A stretch of DNA of 64,000 nt from Balneola sp. (GCA_017640785.1 JAEPPZ010000002.1:281748-345747); one strand, 5' to 3'. Shown: positions 18,279 to 26,771, counted from the first letter of the stretch. Notes: generated from the letters alone by a model not told the origin. Made by a program: numbers and translations.

Positions 18279-18983
18279 ATGAATATGAAAAAACAGACTA
18301 CACGTACCAATCCGGATATTCCTATTATTTATGAAGACAATCATTTATTGGTGATTGATAAACCGGCCGGTGTTCTTTCGCAGGAAGATCATACCGGAGA
18401 CCCTGATGTATTAACTCTTTGTAAAAAATACATTAAGAAGAAATATAACAAACCGGGCGATGTTTGGATGGGATTGGTCCACCGATTAGACAGACCTGTA
18501 AGTGGAGTAATGGTTTTGGCCAGAACCTCAAAAGCAGCGTCTCGACTATCTGAACAGATTAGAAATAATAAAATGGACAAAACTTACTGGGCTATGGTTG
18601 AGGGTATGACTCCGCCAAGTGACACATTGGTTCATTACTTGGAGAAAGACAATCGTTCGAATAACGTTTCCGCATATAAAAAGCCCAGGGGCAAAGCCAA
18701 AGAATCTAAGCTCAGCTTTGAAACCATCAAACAAAATGCCAATTACAGCTTGGTTGAAATAGACTTGTTTACTGGTCGACCTCATCAAATAAGGGTACAA
18801 ATGGCTAAAGAAGGTCATCCATTATGGGGCGATTATCGATACGGAGAAGAAGGAAACAAAGATGGCAAAGAAATGGGTTTAAGAGCCGTTGGGTTGACTA
18901 TTGAGCATCCTACTCTTAAAAAGAAAATGACTTTTAATGCAGATGTTCCAAATCTTCAACCCTGGAATTTCTTTGAATACTGA
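18279..18983 (+). CDS. RluA-family RNA pseudouridine synthase
   Basis: A 234-residue enzyme. The opening IIYEDNHLLVIDKPAGVLSQ is the conserved first strand, and GLVHRLDRPVSGVMVLART holds the catalytic Asp in HRLDRP. FTGRPHQIRVQMAKEGHPLWGD is the third family motif (shown in part). It converts specific uridines in rRNA or tRNA to pseudouridine. No S4 domain is present, which points to the short RluA/RluC-like subclass; the target is not predictable. The start is ATG 18279 or the ATG two codons later. It converges on the thioredoxin-like gene with one base between stops. Confidence 0.9.
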   Translation: MNMKKQTTRTNPDIPIIYEDNHLLVIDKPAGVLSQEDHTGDPDVLTLCKKYIKKKYNKPGDVWMGLVHRLDRPVSGVMVLARTSKAASRLSEQIRNNKMDKTYWAMVEGMTPPSDTLVHYLEKDNRSNNVSAYKKPRGKAKESKLSFETIKQNANYSLVEIDLFTGRPHQIRVQMAKEGHPLWGDYRYGEEGNKDGKEMGLRAVGLTIEHPTLKKKMTFNADVPNLQPWNFFEY

Positions 18984-18984
18984 T

Positions 18985-19608
18985 TCAGTTCAATGATTCT
19001 AAAAATTCTTTGAACTCTTCCTGAGTGGTTTTGCCTTTATCTCTGGCATACCACAAATGGAGTTCTTCAGCTGCTTTCTTATTATCATAATCAGGATCTC
19101 TCCTTTTTTTGACATAATCTTCGTGAACGGCTTTCGGACGTGGTCCCCAGCTCCCCAATACATCAAGGTTTTCTTTATTCAGGACAACAACTTTCGGAAT
19201 CGACCTACTTCCGTCTGTTAAAAATTCATCCATTACTTCGGGATGTTGATCTCTGAGTATGAGTTTCAGCTCAATTTTCTCATTAAGCTCTGATATTTTA
19301 TTTATAAAAGGAAGTATCTGAGCAGCATCTCCGCACCACCCTTCTGTGATCACCAACCAGATCTGATCATTATTAATCTTATTGACCACTTCCTTCAGAT
19401 CATCATTCAGCTTAGCTCTCTTTTGCCATCTTGAAGCCCGCTGAATATTCAGCTTGGTATAGTTCAGCTGACTTTCAGAATTATCGTCATTGGTTGTTCT
19501 GTTTTCAGAAAAAAGATCTTCTATCAGCTTCGTATAACTTTCATAGTTAAGAGCCTTGGTAAGAACTTCGTTGGTAATAGCTGATGACTTCATCATTTGT
19601 TGTCTCAT
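18985..19608 (-). CDS. Thioredoxin-fold family protein
   Basis: A 207-residue protein with a thioredoxin-like core (about 80-170): WLVITEGWCGDAAQILPFI, then LILRDQHPEVMDEFLTDGS and SIPKVVVLN with the cis-proline loop. The usual CxxC is reduced to a single cysteine, CGDA, as is typical of this cytosolic subfamily, so it probably does not act as a classical disulfide reductase. The N-terminal ~75 residues are helical and charged. Role unknown. Starts at ATG 19608. Confidence 0.8.
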   Translation of the reverse strand: MRQQMMKSSAITNEVLTKALNYESYTKLIEDLFSENRTTNDDNSESQLNYTKLNIQRASRWQKRAKLNDDLKEVVNKINNDQIWLVITEGWCGDAAQILPFINKISELNEKIELKLILRDQHPEVMDEFLTDGSRSIPKVVVLNKENLDVLGSWGPRPKAVHEDYVKKRRDPDYDNKKAAEELHLWYARDKGKTTQEEFKEFLESLN

Positions 19609-19696
19609 TTAAAATTTTACCAAACTTATAAACTATTTCTATCACAATTGATTGATATATGTGATAAGATTGATAGTCTATTTTATTGAGACAAGC

Positions 19697-20144
19697 TTAA
19701 AACAAGTATTTTTCTTCAAAATCAATCTCAAACTCATTAAGAAGAGACATATACTCATCACGAAAGGAAGTTTTTTATGATGCTCCTCTTGATTCTTGAC
19801 ATAATTTATTAGTCGCTCTTTTTCTTTCAAAGAATAGGTAAATGCACCATACCCCTCTTGCCATCCATGAAAGCCAAAGAATAATTTGTTCTCTTTGATA
19901 TAAAACGAACTGGCAAGCTTGATATCTTTAACAAGTTGTGAAAGTGCAACACTGGGATGGATGTGTGTTAGAATATGAATATGATCTTCAACCCCATTTA
20001 TCTGATACAAATGACATTTTTTTTATTTTTTAAAATACCCCAGATGTATTTAAAAAGATCAGGTCTTCCTTTCTTATGCAGAACAGGAACTCTGTTTTTT
20101 GTACTAAAAACAATCTGATAAATAATTTGTGTATACGTGCTCAT
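19697..20144 (-). pseudogene. IS200/REP-type (Y1) transposase with two frameshifts
   Basis: Read from ATG 20144, the protein starts MSTYTQIIYQIVFSTKNRVP, then breaks at an A8 run (20017-20024 on the plus strand). It resumes one frame back with CHLYQINGVEDHIHILTHIH, containing the HUH motif HIH. It runs through the catalytic tyrosine in INYVKNQEEHH, then breaks again at an A6 run (19771-19776), after which the correct frame reads TSFRDEYMSLLNEF and stops at 19697. Each break is a -1 shift; the repaired product is about 149 residues, normal for TnpA/RAYT proteins. Causes could be decay, homopolymer sequencing error or programmed slippage. Palindromic repeats lie directly upstream. Confidence 0.85.
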
Positions 20145-20148
20145 TCTG

Positions 20149-20351
20149 TTTAACCCCTTTGGGGTTTCAATATCACAATTTCATTAATCTATTCATATTC
20201 AAGTCCTTCGGACTTATTTAATATTAACAAAGAGTTTTAATTAGACAAGCTGAACTAAAATTTACCAAGCCTATAATTTCTGATTAATCCCGAAGGGATT
20301 CAATGTCAATAGATGTAAGATATTTCCCACAAAAACCCTGAAAGGGTTAAA
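20149..20351. repeat. REP/BIME-like palindrome pair beside the transposase
   Basis: Four 15-base hairpins, each a 6-bp stem with a 3-base loop: AACCCC-TTT-GGGGTT (20152-20166), AAGTCC-TTC-GGACTT (20201-20215), AATCCC-GAA-GGGATT (20286-20300) and AACCCT-GAA-AGGGTT (20334-20348). The first two and last two are spaced 49 and 48 bases. The last pair is the reverse complement arrangement of the first, and the flanks also match in inverted orientation (TCTATTCATATTCAAG versus TCTATTGACATTGAAT). This is two ~70-base units head to head, like a bacterial interspersed mosaic element. Confidence 0.85.
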
Positions 20352-20372
20352 TCCAATTCCTTATCTTTGGAT

Positions 20373-21380
20373 ATGCAAGCAGTTATACCTGACATAAATA
20401 TAGACGTGGTTCTTTCGGAAGAAGAATGGAAGTCCAGACAAACAGACCACGAATCCAAAGTAGATAATTTAGTCGGTCGATATTTAATCGAGCGTTCTCA
20501 ACACAAAAAGAATCCGGTAATGGATTTCTTGTTTCAATATTACGCCTTTCGTCCTTCAATGCTGAAGAGATGGTCGCCAGGATTTGGAACCGCTCTTGAG
20601 TTTTCTGACGTGGAAACTCTCCCCGATTTTGAGGAGCTGAAGATCTCAGATAATAAAGCGTGGATCGATATGGATCTTTTTCCGGAAAGAAGAATTCGGT
20701 CTGCTACCTGGATTCTGGAAATGCTGAAAAACACTCAAAACAGTCGCCCGTCTTTTGGATGTTTTGGTATGCATGAATGGGCTATGGTCTACAAAGCCGA
20801 AAAACCAAGACATAATCAGGTTCCACTACGAATGGAGCCGGATGAGCTTGCTGAATTTGTGGAATCTCGACCTCTGCTTTGTACACATTTTGATGCTTTC
20901 CGCTTTTTTACAAAACCTGCACAGCCCATGAATCGCTTTGAGCTTTCCAGAGATACATTCTCAGAAACCGAACAGCCGGGTTGTATTCATTCTAATATGG
21001 ATCTGTATAAATGGGCATTCAAATTATATCCGTGGGTAAGCAGCGATCTTATCCTGGAAGCATTTGAACTGGCATTAGAAGCCCGAACCATTGACATGAA
21101 GGCAAGTCCTTATGATTTAAAAGATCATGGCTTAGAACCGATCAAAATCGAAACAGAAGAGGGAAGAAAAGAATACAAGGCGCTTCAGGAAGCTATTTTT
21201 GAGAAAGGGAAACCGATTAGAGATAAAATCATTGTTAAACTCGAGAAACTACTTCATTCCACAGAAATTTTTTATTCTGAAACAATGCAAGGTTTAGCTA
21301 AAGGAGAAAAAGCAATTCGCGAAGGGAACATAATTTCACATTCTGTTGCAAAGAAAAGTTTGAGTAAATGGCTTAAATAA
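20373..21380 (+). CDS. Conserved protein often annotated as 3-methyladenine DNA glycosylase-like
   Basis: About 335 residues from the ATG at 20373, with an in-frame TTG at 20367. Conserved blocks are MDFLFQYYAFRPSMLKRWSPG, shown in part as FLFQYYAFRPSMLKRW, plus PSFGCFGMHEWAMVY, CTHFDAFRFFTKPAQPMNR, EQPGCIHSNMDLYKWAFKL and DMKASPYDLKDHGL. I recall this block pattern from actinobacterial proteins labelled 3-methyladenine DNA glycosylase; the label is weakly supported and I see no glycosylase helix-hairpin-helix. The His- and Asp-rich invariant motifs suggest an enzyme. TATCTTTG (20362-20369), a match to the Bacteroidota -7 element TAnnTTTG, overlaps the start region, so the message could be nearly leaderless. 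Confidence 0.7.
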   Translation: MQAVIPDINIDVVLSEEEWKSRQTDHESKVDNLVGRYLIERSQHKKNPVMDFLFQYYAFRPSMLKRWSPGFGTALEFSDVETLPDFEELKISDNKAWIDMDLFPERRIRSATWILEMLKNTQNSRPSFGCFGMHEWAMVYKAEKPRHNQVPLRMEPDELAEFVESRPLLCTHFDAFRFFTKPAQPMNRFELSRDTFSETEQPGCIHSNMDLYKWAFKLYPWVSSDLILEAFELALEARTIDMKASPYDLKDHGLEPIKIETEEGRKEYKALQEAIFEKGKPIRDKIIVKLEKLLHSTEIFYSETMQGLAKGEKAIREGNIISHSVAKKSLSKWLK

Positions 21381-21389
21381 TGTATTTCT

Positions 21390-22511
21390 TTAAAAACTAA
21401 CCTTCCCCAGCTCCCACTCTCCTCCAACAACACATTCGTTTGCAAGAAATGCCATCAACACCGCTTCTTTTGAATCTGCAGTAATTCCTGATTCTTCAAA
21501 GTCTTTGAATTCAGCATTAACAATCCTCTCTTTCAGTCCATCCATAACGGTTGTGTTATGCACTCCCCCACCAGATACAAAAATTTCAAAAGGCTTAGTT
21601 CCGATAACTTCTTCAAAAGCTCGTGTAATACTTTGAACTGTTAAATGAGTAAGTGTGGCCACAAGATCTTCGGGTTCCAGCTCGATCTTGAATCCGGTCA
21701 TTAATTCTTCCACCAGATCCAGGTTAAAATCTTCCTGTCCCGTGGTTTTCGGAAAAGGCTTTCTGAAAAATGGTTCCAGTAATAAATATTTCAGCAATCC
21801 GGAATGTACATTTCCGTTTGATGCCACTTTTCCATTCTCATCAAAAGGTTTGTTGAAATGCTTCTTCATTGCTTCGTTGATGAGCGTATTGGCCGGACCA
21901 ATATCTGAGGTCATTATATCCTCACTACTTTCCTTACTCGGTAGCCAGGTAAAATTTGAAATTCCTCCCAGATTTAAGAGCAATCGGTGTTTTGTTTCTG
22001 ATCGGAATAAAGCCTCATCCATGATACCTGCCAATGGTGCTCCTTCTCCTCCTTTGGCAACGTGTTTTTGGCGGAAATCAGAGATGGTAACAATTCCTGT
22101 TTTTTCGGCAATATGATCTCCATCAACGATTTGAAGTGTGCTGTTCATTTTTTTATTGGGATGGTGATAGATCGTTTGTCCATGACTGGCAATCAAGTCT
22201 ACCTGATGCGCTTCAACTCCCCATTCTTCCAGAGATTCCAAAACCAGATCAGCGTATAAATGAGCCAACTCTGTATGCAAAACACAAACTTCCTGAAGAT
22301 TAACCTGCATCTGTGATTGAACAGCCCTGATTCTGTTTCTTAAATCTTGGGAATACTCTACAGTTCTGAAATTCAGCAACTGAGGCTTCTTCCACTTGAA
22401 CTTACACATAGCAATATCCAGTCCATCCAGTGAAGTTCCGGACATCAACCCAATAATAGTTCTCTGAGGTTTTTGGGCAATCTCAGTTAGTCGAAGAAGT
22501 TGCTTGTTCAT
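21390..22511 (-). CDS. anmK: Anhydro-N-acetylmuramic acid kinase
   Basis: A 373-residue ASKHA-fold kinase. The signature IIGLMSGTSLDGLDIAMCKF opens the N-lobe; LIASHGQTIYHHP, SDFRQKHVAKGGEGAPLAG, LLNLGGISNFTWLP, MTSDIGPANTLINEAM and IFVSGGGVHNTTVMDGL follow in family order. It phosphorylates and opens 1,6-anhydro-MurNAc, recycling cell-wall sugar to MurNAc-6-phosphate. Full length. It is convergent with the gene ending at 21380 and divergent from the small acidic protein gene at 22556. Confidence 0.95.
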   Translation of the reverse strand: MNKQLLRLTEIAQKPQRTIIGLMSGTSLDGLDIAMCKFKWKKPQLLNFRTVEYSQDLRNRIRAVQSQMQVNLQEVCVLHTELAHLYADLVLESLEEWGVEAHQVDLIASHGQTIYHHPNKKMNSTLQIVDGDHIAEKTGIVTISDFRQKHVAKGGEGAPLAGIMDEALFRSETKHRLLLNLGGISNFTWLPSKESSEDIMTSDIGPANTLINEAMKKHFNKPFDENGKVASNGNVHSGLLKYLLLEPFFRKPFPKTTGQEDFNLDLVEELMTGFKIELEPEDLVATLTHLTVQSITRAFEEVIGTKPFEIFVSGGGVHNTTVMDGLKERIVNAEFKDFEESGITADSKEAVLMAFLANECVVGGEWELGKVSF

Positions 22512-22555
22512 GACTCAAACTCGGGGTATTTTTGCTTCAAATCAAATCCATCTGC

Positions 22556-22801
22556 ATGAATAATATAGAAGAAACAGAACATCAATCCTTTGAAGAAGAT
22601 CTTCAATTTCTAATTAAAACGTTAAAAGAGAGCTTCGAGTCCACGGATGTTCAATATTTTGTGGATGACCACAATGATACTTTGTATGTAAAACTCGAAG
22701 GCCTGGATGAATATCCTGAAGAAGAAATTGAAGAGATTGCAACTCCGATCTTTGAAATTCTTGATCTGGACTTTGAAGAGATTATTTTATTACCGCTTTA
22801 G
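22556..22801 (+). CDS. Small acidic hypothetical protein
   Basis: An 81-residue, strongly acidic protein (many Glu and Asp) from the ATG at 22556; the frame opens at a TTG 24 bases earlier. It has no membrane segment or cysteine. The segment VQYFVDDHNDTLYVKLEGLD then EYPEEEIEEIATPIFEIL suggests a small alpha/beta fold. I do not recognise it. It lies between anmK (divergent) and the threonine-synthase fusion gene (same strand, 83 bases downstream). Confidence 0.6.
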   Translation: MNNIEETEHQSFEEDLQFLIKTLKESFESTDVQYFVDDHNDTLYVKLEGLDEYPEEEIEEIATPIFEILDLDFEEIILLPL

Positions 22802-22884
22802 CTGATAGCTCAAAAAAGCGGTTTTCCATCCTTCATTCCTATTTAAAAGCTTTGTATTTTGGATAAATTTCAAAATTATTTTTC

Positions 22885-24591
22885 ATGAAGAGTTCTAATT
22901 CCGGCTACACTGTTCGATGCATTATTTGTGATACAGTAAATGACGAGCGCGTCACCAGCACCTACTGTACTAACTGCGGCGGCGTACTAACCGTTGACTA
23001 CAAAGAAGCCCGGGAAGAAATTCAATATCCTTTAAAGAATATTATTCCTGATCCGTTAAAAACAGATTTCACTTCTTTAAAGAAGCTGGAAAGACTTTCT
23101 GAATTATACGAAGCTGATCTTTATGCTAAACTTGAATTAGAAAATCCTACGGGATGCTTTAAAGATCGCGGAAGTTATATTGAAGTACTTAAAGCTTTAG
23201 AATTAGGCGCTGATGCCATTTGTTTAGCATCAACCGGAAATATGGCAGCTTCTGTAGCAGCGTATGCCTGTTATTTTAAAATTCCTTGCTTTGTTTTTGT
23301 GCCTGAACAAACACCGGATGCTAAACTAGCTCAATCCACTATTTACGATGCCACTATAATCAGAATAAAAGGTGATTTCAGAACTTGTGAACTGCTTTGT
23401 CGTGAATTCGCCAAATCAGGGAATTATTATTTAGCAGGCGATTATGTATTCAGGCAGGAAGGACAAAAATCCTTTTCTTATGAGCTGATTGAGCAAGGTG
23501 CAATGGATTATGATTATATCTTTGTGCCGATTGGAGCAGGAACTAACTTTGCTGCTATTTATAAAGGATTAGTGGAATTAAAAGCAGCCGGAAGAATAGA
23601 CAAAATCCCAAGTTTTGTTGCCGTTCAGCCTGAACAAAGTTCTCCTGTAGTTGAGGGCATTTTCAAAAAAGAAAAAATCATTAAGGACCAAGTAAATACA
23701 ATGGCTGATGCCGTAGCGGTTGCTGATCCTTTCGATTTCTATAAAGTTCTGGAAGGCATCAACGAAACAAACGGACATGCTTTTACGGCTACCGAAAATG
23801 AACTATTGTCTTCAATGAAAGAAATGACCGTGGAGGAAGGAATTTTCACAGAGCCGGCATGTGCAATTCCTTTGGCTTGCTTCAAAAATAATCTGGATAT
23901 CTTTAAAGGTAAGAAATGTCTGTTTGTTCTTACAGGAACAGGATTAAAAGCCGCTCATATTGTAGCTAAGTATTCCCTTTCTTCTCCTATCCTTTCTCCA
24001 AAACTGGAACGCATTCAGCAGTATATAGAATCCGGATTCCCGGATATGCAGAAAAATAGTTGGGGGCAATCCAGAGATCTTTTCTCAGGGAATGTCACTT
24101 TGGATGAAAATCATGAAAAGCTCTATACGGAATACGTTAACGGGATCAATAAAAAGGGAAAAACCCTTAGAGAAGCAGAGATAAAAGCTCTTAAATCAAT
24201 GGTTTCTGCAACAGATGCTGATCTTGAATTCCCGGTTGAGGTTGTTGATTACAAAATTACTATGCGGAAGCATGGATTAGTTGCCGCTGCTGTTAAAATG
24301 AAGATCAATGACGGTGAAGAAGTCGTTTCTCTTGAACAAGGTGTTGGCCCTATGGACGCAGTTCTTGCCGCTATGAAAGCCGAAACAGATTCATTTCTGG
24401 CACTGCAGATACTTAATCACGAAGTAGAAATTTTAAGCCCTGATACGGATTCACTTGTTATTGTAACTTTAACCCTCGAAAAAGAAGGACATGAATTTAC
24501 AGCAAAAGGAGCTTCACCCGATACTATAGAAGCACTGATTCAGGCGTTCGTAAATGGATTGGCAATAGCAAATAAAGCGTTGGCGGTATAA
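22885..24591 (+). CDS. Threonine-synthase-like PLP enzyme fused to a LeuA-type regulatory domain
   Basis: A 568-residue protein with three parts. Residues 1-35 form a zinc ribbon (Cys12, Cys15, Cys28, Cys31). Residues 40-365 are a fold-type II PLP enzyme of the threonine synthase group: NPTGCFKDRGS with Schiff-base Lys93, LASTGNMAASVAAYA for phosphate binding, and VPIGAGTNFAAIYKG. Residues about 445-568 match the allosteric/dimer domain of 2-isopropylmalate synthase: VEVVDYKITMRKHG, LEQGVGPMDAVLAAM and GASPDTIEALIQAFVNGLA. The family reaction would be O-phosphohomoserine to threonine. The C-terminal domain binds leucine or related acids in LeuA, so feedback by a branched-chain product is inferred. 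A classical ThrC exists at 61530, so the true substrate may differ. Confidence 0.85.
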   Translation: MKSSNSGYTVRCIICDTVNDERVTSTYCTNCGGVLTVDYKEAREEIQYPLKNIIPDPLKTDFTSLKKLERLSELYEADLYAKLELENPTGCFKDRGSYIEVLKALELGADAICLASTGNMAASVAAYACYFKIPCFVFVPEQTPDAKLAQSTIYDATIIRIKGDFRTCELLCREFAKSGNYYLAGDYVFRQEGQKSFSYELIEQGAMDYDYIFVPIGAGTNFAAIYKGLVELKAAGRIDKIPSFVAVQPEQSSPVVEGIFKKEKIIKDQVNTMADAVAVADPFDFYKVLEGINETNGHAFTATENELLSSMKEMTVEEGIFTEPACAIPLACFKNNLDIFKGKKCLFVLTGTGLKAAHIVAKYSLSSPILSPKLERIQQYIESGFPDMQKNSWGQSRDLFSGNVTLDENHEKLYTEYVNGINKKGKTLREAEIKALKSMVSATDADLEFPVEVVDYKITMRKHGLVAAAVKMKINDGEEVVSLEQGVGPMDAVLAAMKAETDSFLALQILNHEVEILSPDTDSLVIVTLTLEKEGHEFTAKGASPDTIEALIQAFVNGLAIANKALAV

Positions 24592-24596
24592 ATGTT

Positions 24597-24667
24597 GGTG
24601 TGATGGTGCTATAGTGTTATGGTTGCTCAATTCAACCTTAACACTATCACACCTTAACACTTTTTTT
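24597..24667 (+). repeat. Hairpin of 8-nt words ending in a T-run, terminator-like
   Basis: The left arm is three octamers, GTGTGATG, GTGCTATA, GTGTTATG (24598-24621), then GTTG; the loop is CTCAATT. The right arm is CAAC then CTTAACAC, TATCACAC, CTTAACAC (24637-24660), followed by seven T's (24661-24667). The inner stem 24614-24625 / 24633-24644 pairs with one mismatch and the outer words pair less well. It probably terminates the fusion gene transcript, but its word-like build is odd for a terminator. Confidence 0.7.
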
Positions 24668-24714
24668 ATATACCCCATGAACTTTCACTCCTTCATCTTA
24701 TCCTAGCAGTACAA

Positions 24715-25842
24715 TTGATAAAAATCTTAAAGTATATAATGACAACATTTTTTGTTTTAGCAGTTATTCTGGTAATTGCTACTTTTTTCTATATGCGACA
24801 GGACAAATTCGGAGAAGCTCCTGCCGGACAACATCTCGAAGAAATTTCAAGATCACAGAATTTCAACGATGGTATGTTTCAGAACCTTCAACTTACTCCT
24901 GATCTTTCCGAGGGACATTCTTATTTCAGCATTTTATATGATCAACTTTTTGTTAAACATCCAAGAACTAAACCAAAAGGTGTAATTCCATCTGTAAAGA
25001 CTGATCTGTTCTCTATTCCTGAACATGAAAATGTATTGGTTTGGTTTGGTCACTCTTCATATTTCATACAACTGGATGGAAAAAAGATTTTGGTTGATCC
25101 TGTTTTCAGTGGCAATGCTTCTCCAATTCCCGGAACGGTAAAATCTTTTCCGGGAACAGATATCTACACAATCGATGATATTCCTGAAGTAGATTATTTG
25201 ATTATCAGCCACGACCATTACGATCATTTGGATTACAAAACCATCACGGGATTAAAAGATAGAATCAAGAATGTAGTTTGCGGACTTGGAGTTGGATCAC
25301 ATTTTAAAAAATGGGGATTCTCTGATCAACAGATCACCGAGCAAGATTGGTTTAGTGAGCTACAATTAGATTCCGGTTTTTCTATTCATACCATGCCTAC
25401 TCGTCATTTTTCCGGACGTGGATTTAAACGAAAAAACACATTATGGGCTTCTTATGTGTTAGAATTCAAATCCCAGACCATTTATGTTGGCGGTGATAGT
25501 GGCTATGGAGATTTCTTTGCAGAGATCGGAAAACGGTTCGATTCTATTGACCTAGCTATTCTGGATAACGGGCAATACAACGATGCCTGGAAAGAAATAC
25601 ACATGCATCCGGATCAGGTTTTACAAGCTGCAAATGATCTCAAAGCAAAACGTCTTTTCCCTGTTCATTCTTCAAAATATGTACTGGCTATGCATCCTTG
25701 GGATGAGCCTTTGAATAGAGTAAGCCGATTAAATCAAGAAAGTAAAAATCCTATTTCCTTATTTACACCTCAAATTGGAGAAAAAGTGAATTTAGATGAT
25801 TCAACCAGAATTTTTGAGAAGTGGTGGGAAGAAATTAACTAA
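24715..25842 (+). CDS. Membrane-anchored MBL-fold hydrolase (UlaG/NAPE-PLD-like)
   Basis: A 375-residue protein with one N-terminal membrane helix (TTFFVLAVILVIATFF) and a metallo-beta-lactamase domain: VWFGHSSYFIQLDGKKILVD, then DPVFSGNASP, the metal motif ISHDHYDHLDYKT, GGDSGYGDFFAEIG and MHPDQVLQAANDL. The pattern with an early WFGHSSYF strand is that of the UlaG/NAPE-PLD-like subfamily, which hydrolyses lactone or phosphodiester bonds. The substrate is unknown. The start is TTG 24715 or ATG 24739; the longer form supplies Lys residues before the helix. Confidence 0.82.
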   Translation: MIKILKYIMTTFFVLAVILVIATFFYMRQDKFGEAPAGQHLEEISRSQNFNDGMFQNLQLTPDLSEGHSYFSILYDQLFVKHPRTKPKGVIPSVKTDLFSIPEHENVLVWFGHSSYFIQLDGKKILVDPVFSGNASPIPGTVKSFPGTDIYTIDDIPEVDYLIISHDHYDHLDYKTITGLKDRIKNVVCGLGVGSHFKKWGFSDQQITEQDWFSELQLDSGFSIHTMPTRHFSGRGFKRKNTLWASYVLEFKSQTIYVGGDSGYGDFFAEIGKRFDSIDLAILDNGQYNDAWKEIHMHPDQVLQAANDLKAKRLFPVHSSKYVLAMHPWDEPLNRVSRLNQESKNPISLFTPQIGEKVNLDDSTRIFEKWWEEIN

Positions 25843-25982
25843 TACCGCTCGTTCATATGAATTTACTTTACAAATGGTTCTGAATTCAGAATTATCATTT
25901 AATAAAGATTAATAAATGCTAATTATCTATAAAACATCCTAATAGTTATTTTAAATACAATTTAAAATACATTTTCGAGGTC

Positions 25983-26771
25983 ATGAAAAATATACGGGTA
26001 CTTTATTTTCTTCTATGTTCAGTCTTATTAATTACATTTTCAAACTGTTCGGAAGATTCTCTATCTAACAATAATGTAGAAACATCTGTTAGTGATGATG
26101 CGCTTGCTAAAAAAGGTGGCAAGGGACAGTCCGCAACAAATAACAATTCTAATTCCAATAATACCGGAACGGGAACAAAACTGGAACAAGTAACTGAAGA
26201 TGAAAACAATTCATATTCTGTTTACTCACATTCTCTATGGGCCGGCCAGGATTCTTATGCAGGTGAAGTTATTGTTACTAATAATGATAATGAATTAAGC
26301 ATTACTTACAACACAGATGCCAGTGCAGATCTAAAAGAAGTTCACATTTATGTTTGGGATCATGAGAATATAGTTCCGAACAAACGTCCGGCTCCCGGAA
26401 AAGCTCCTTTTAAAGCAGAAAACCTTAATGCTGATATCTACTCTATTTCTATTCCAAAGACTATAGTTTGTGACAGAAAGTTTTATATCTCAACTCATGC
26501 CGCTCTTATACAAAACGGAACTGAGGAAGATCCTGAAGATGATGGAGATGGAGATGATAATGGAGATAATGATAATGATGACAATGACGACGATGGTGAT
26601 AATGGTGAAAACGATCCTGATTTTAAAACTATCGCGCCAAAGTCTAATGCAGGAGAGACTGCTTATGCTGGTGGTTTAGGCTTTACTTCCCAAAAAGGTG
26701 CTTGGTGGGGATACTTTGAATACGTAGTTGAATGCTCAGACGATGATGGTGGTGTAGTTACCCCTCTATAA
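25983..26771 (+). CDS. Putative lipoprotein with an Asp-rich linker
   Basis: A 262-residue protein with a lipoprotein signal (LYFLLCSVLLITFSNCSED, lipidated Cys near residue 22). It has a low-complexity Asn/Ser/Gly stretch, a beta-rich domain (YSVYSHSLWAGQDSYAGEV) and an uninterrupted Asp/Gly/Asn/Glu linker of about 31 residues (about 182-212) that could bind calcium. It ends with a short domain (NAGETAYAGGLGFTSQKGAW) that repeats the AG-x-AYAG idea seen in the first domain. I do not recognise the family. It probably sits on the outer membrane. It has its own promoter region of about 140 bases and a strong terminator. Confidence 0.65.
   Translation: MKNIRVLYFLLCSVLLITFSNCSEDSLSNNNVETSVSDDALAKKGGKGQSATNNNSNSNNTGTGTKLEQVTEDENNSYSVYSHSLWAGQDSYAGEVIVTNNDNELSITYNTDASADLKEVHIYVWDHENIVPNKRPAPGKAPFKAENLNADIYSISIPKTIVCDRKFYISTHAALIQNGTEEDPEDDGDGDDNGDNDNDDNDDDGDNGENDPDFKTIAPKSNAGETAYAGGLGFTSQKGAWWGYFEYVVECSDDDGGVVTPL

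Noticed and set aside
26470-26679. Met/Ile-rich frame inside the Asp-rich lipoprotein gene
   Set aside because: Its odd composition is simply the other-frame reading of the GAT/GGA repeats that encode the Asp-rich linker.
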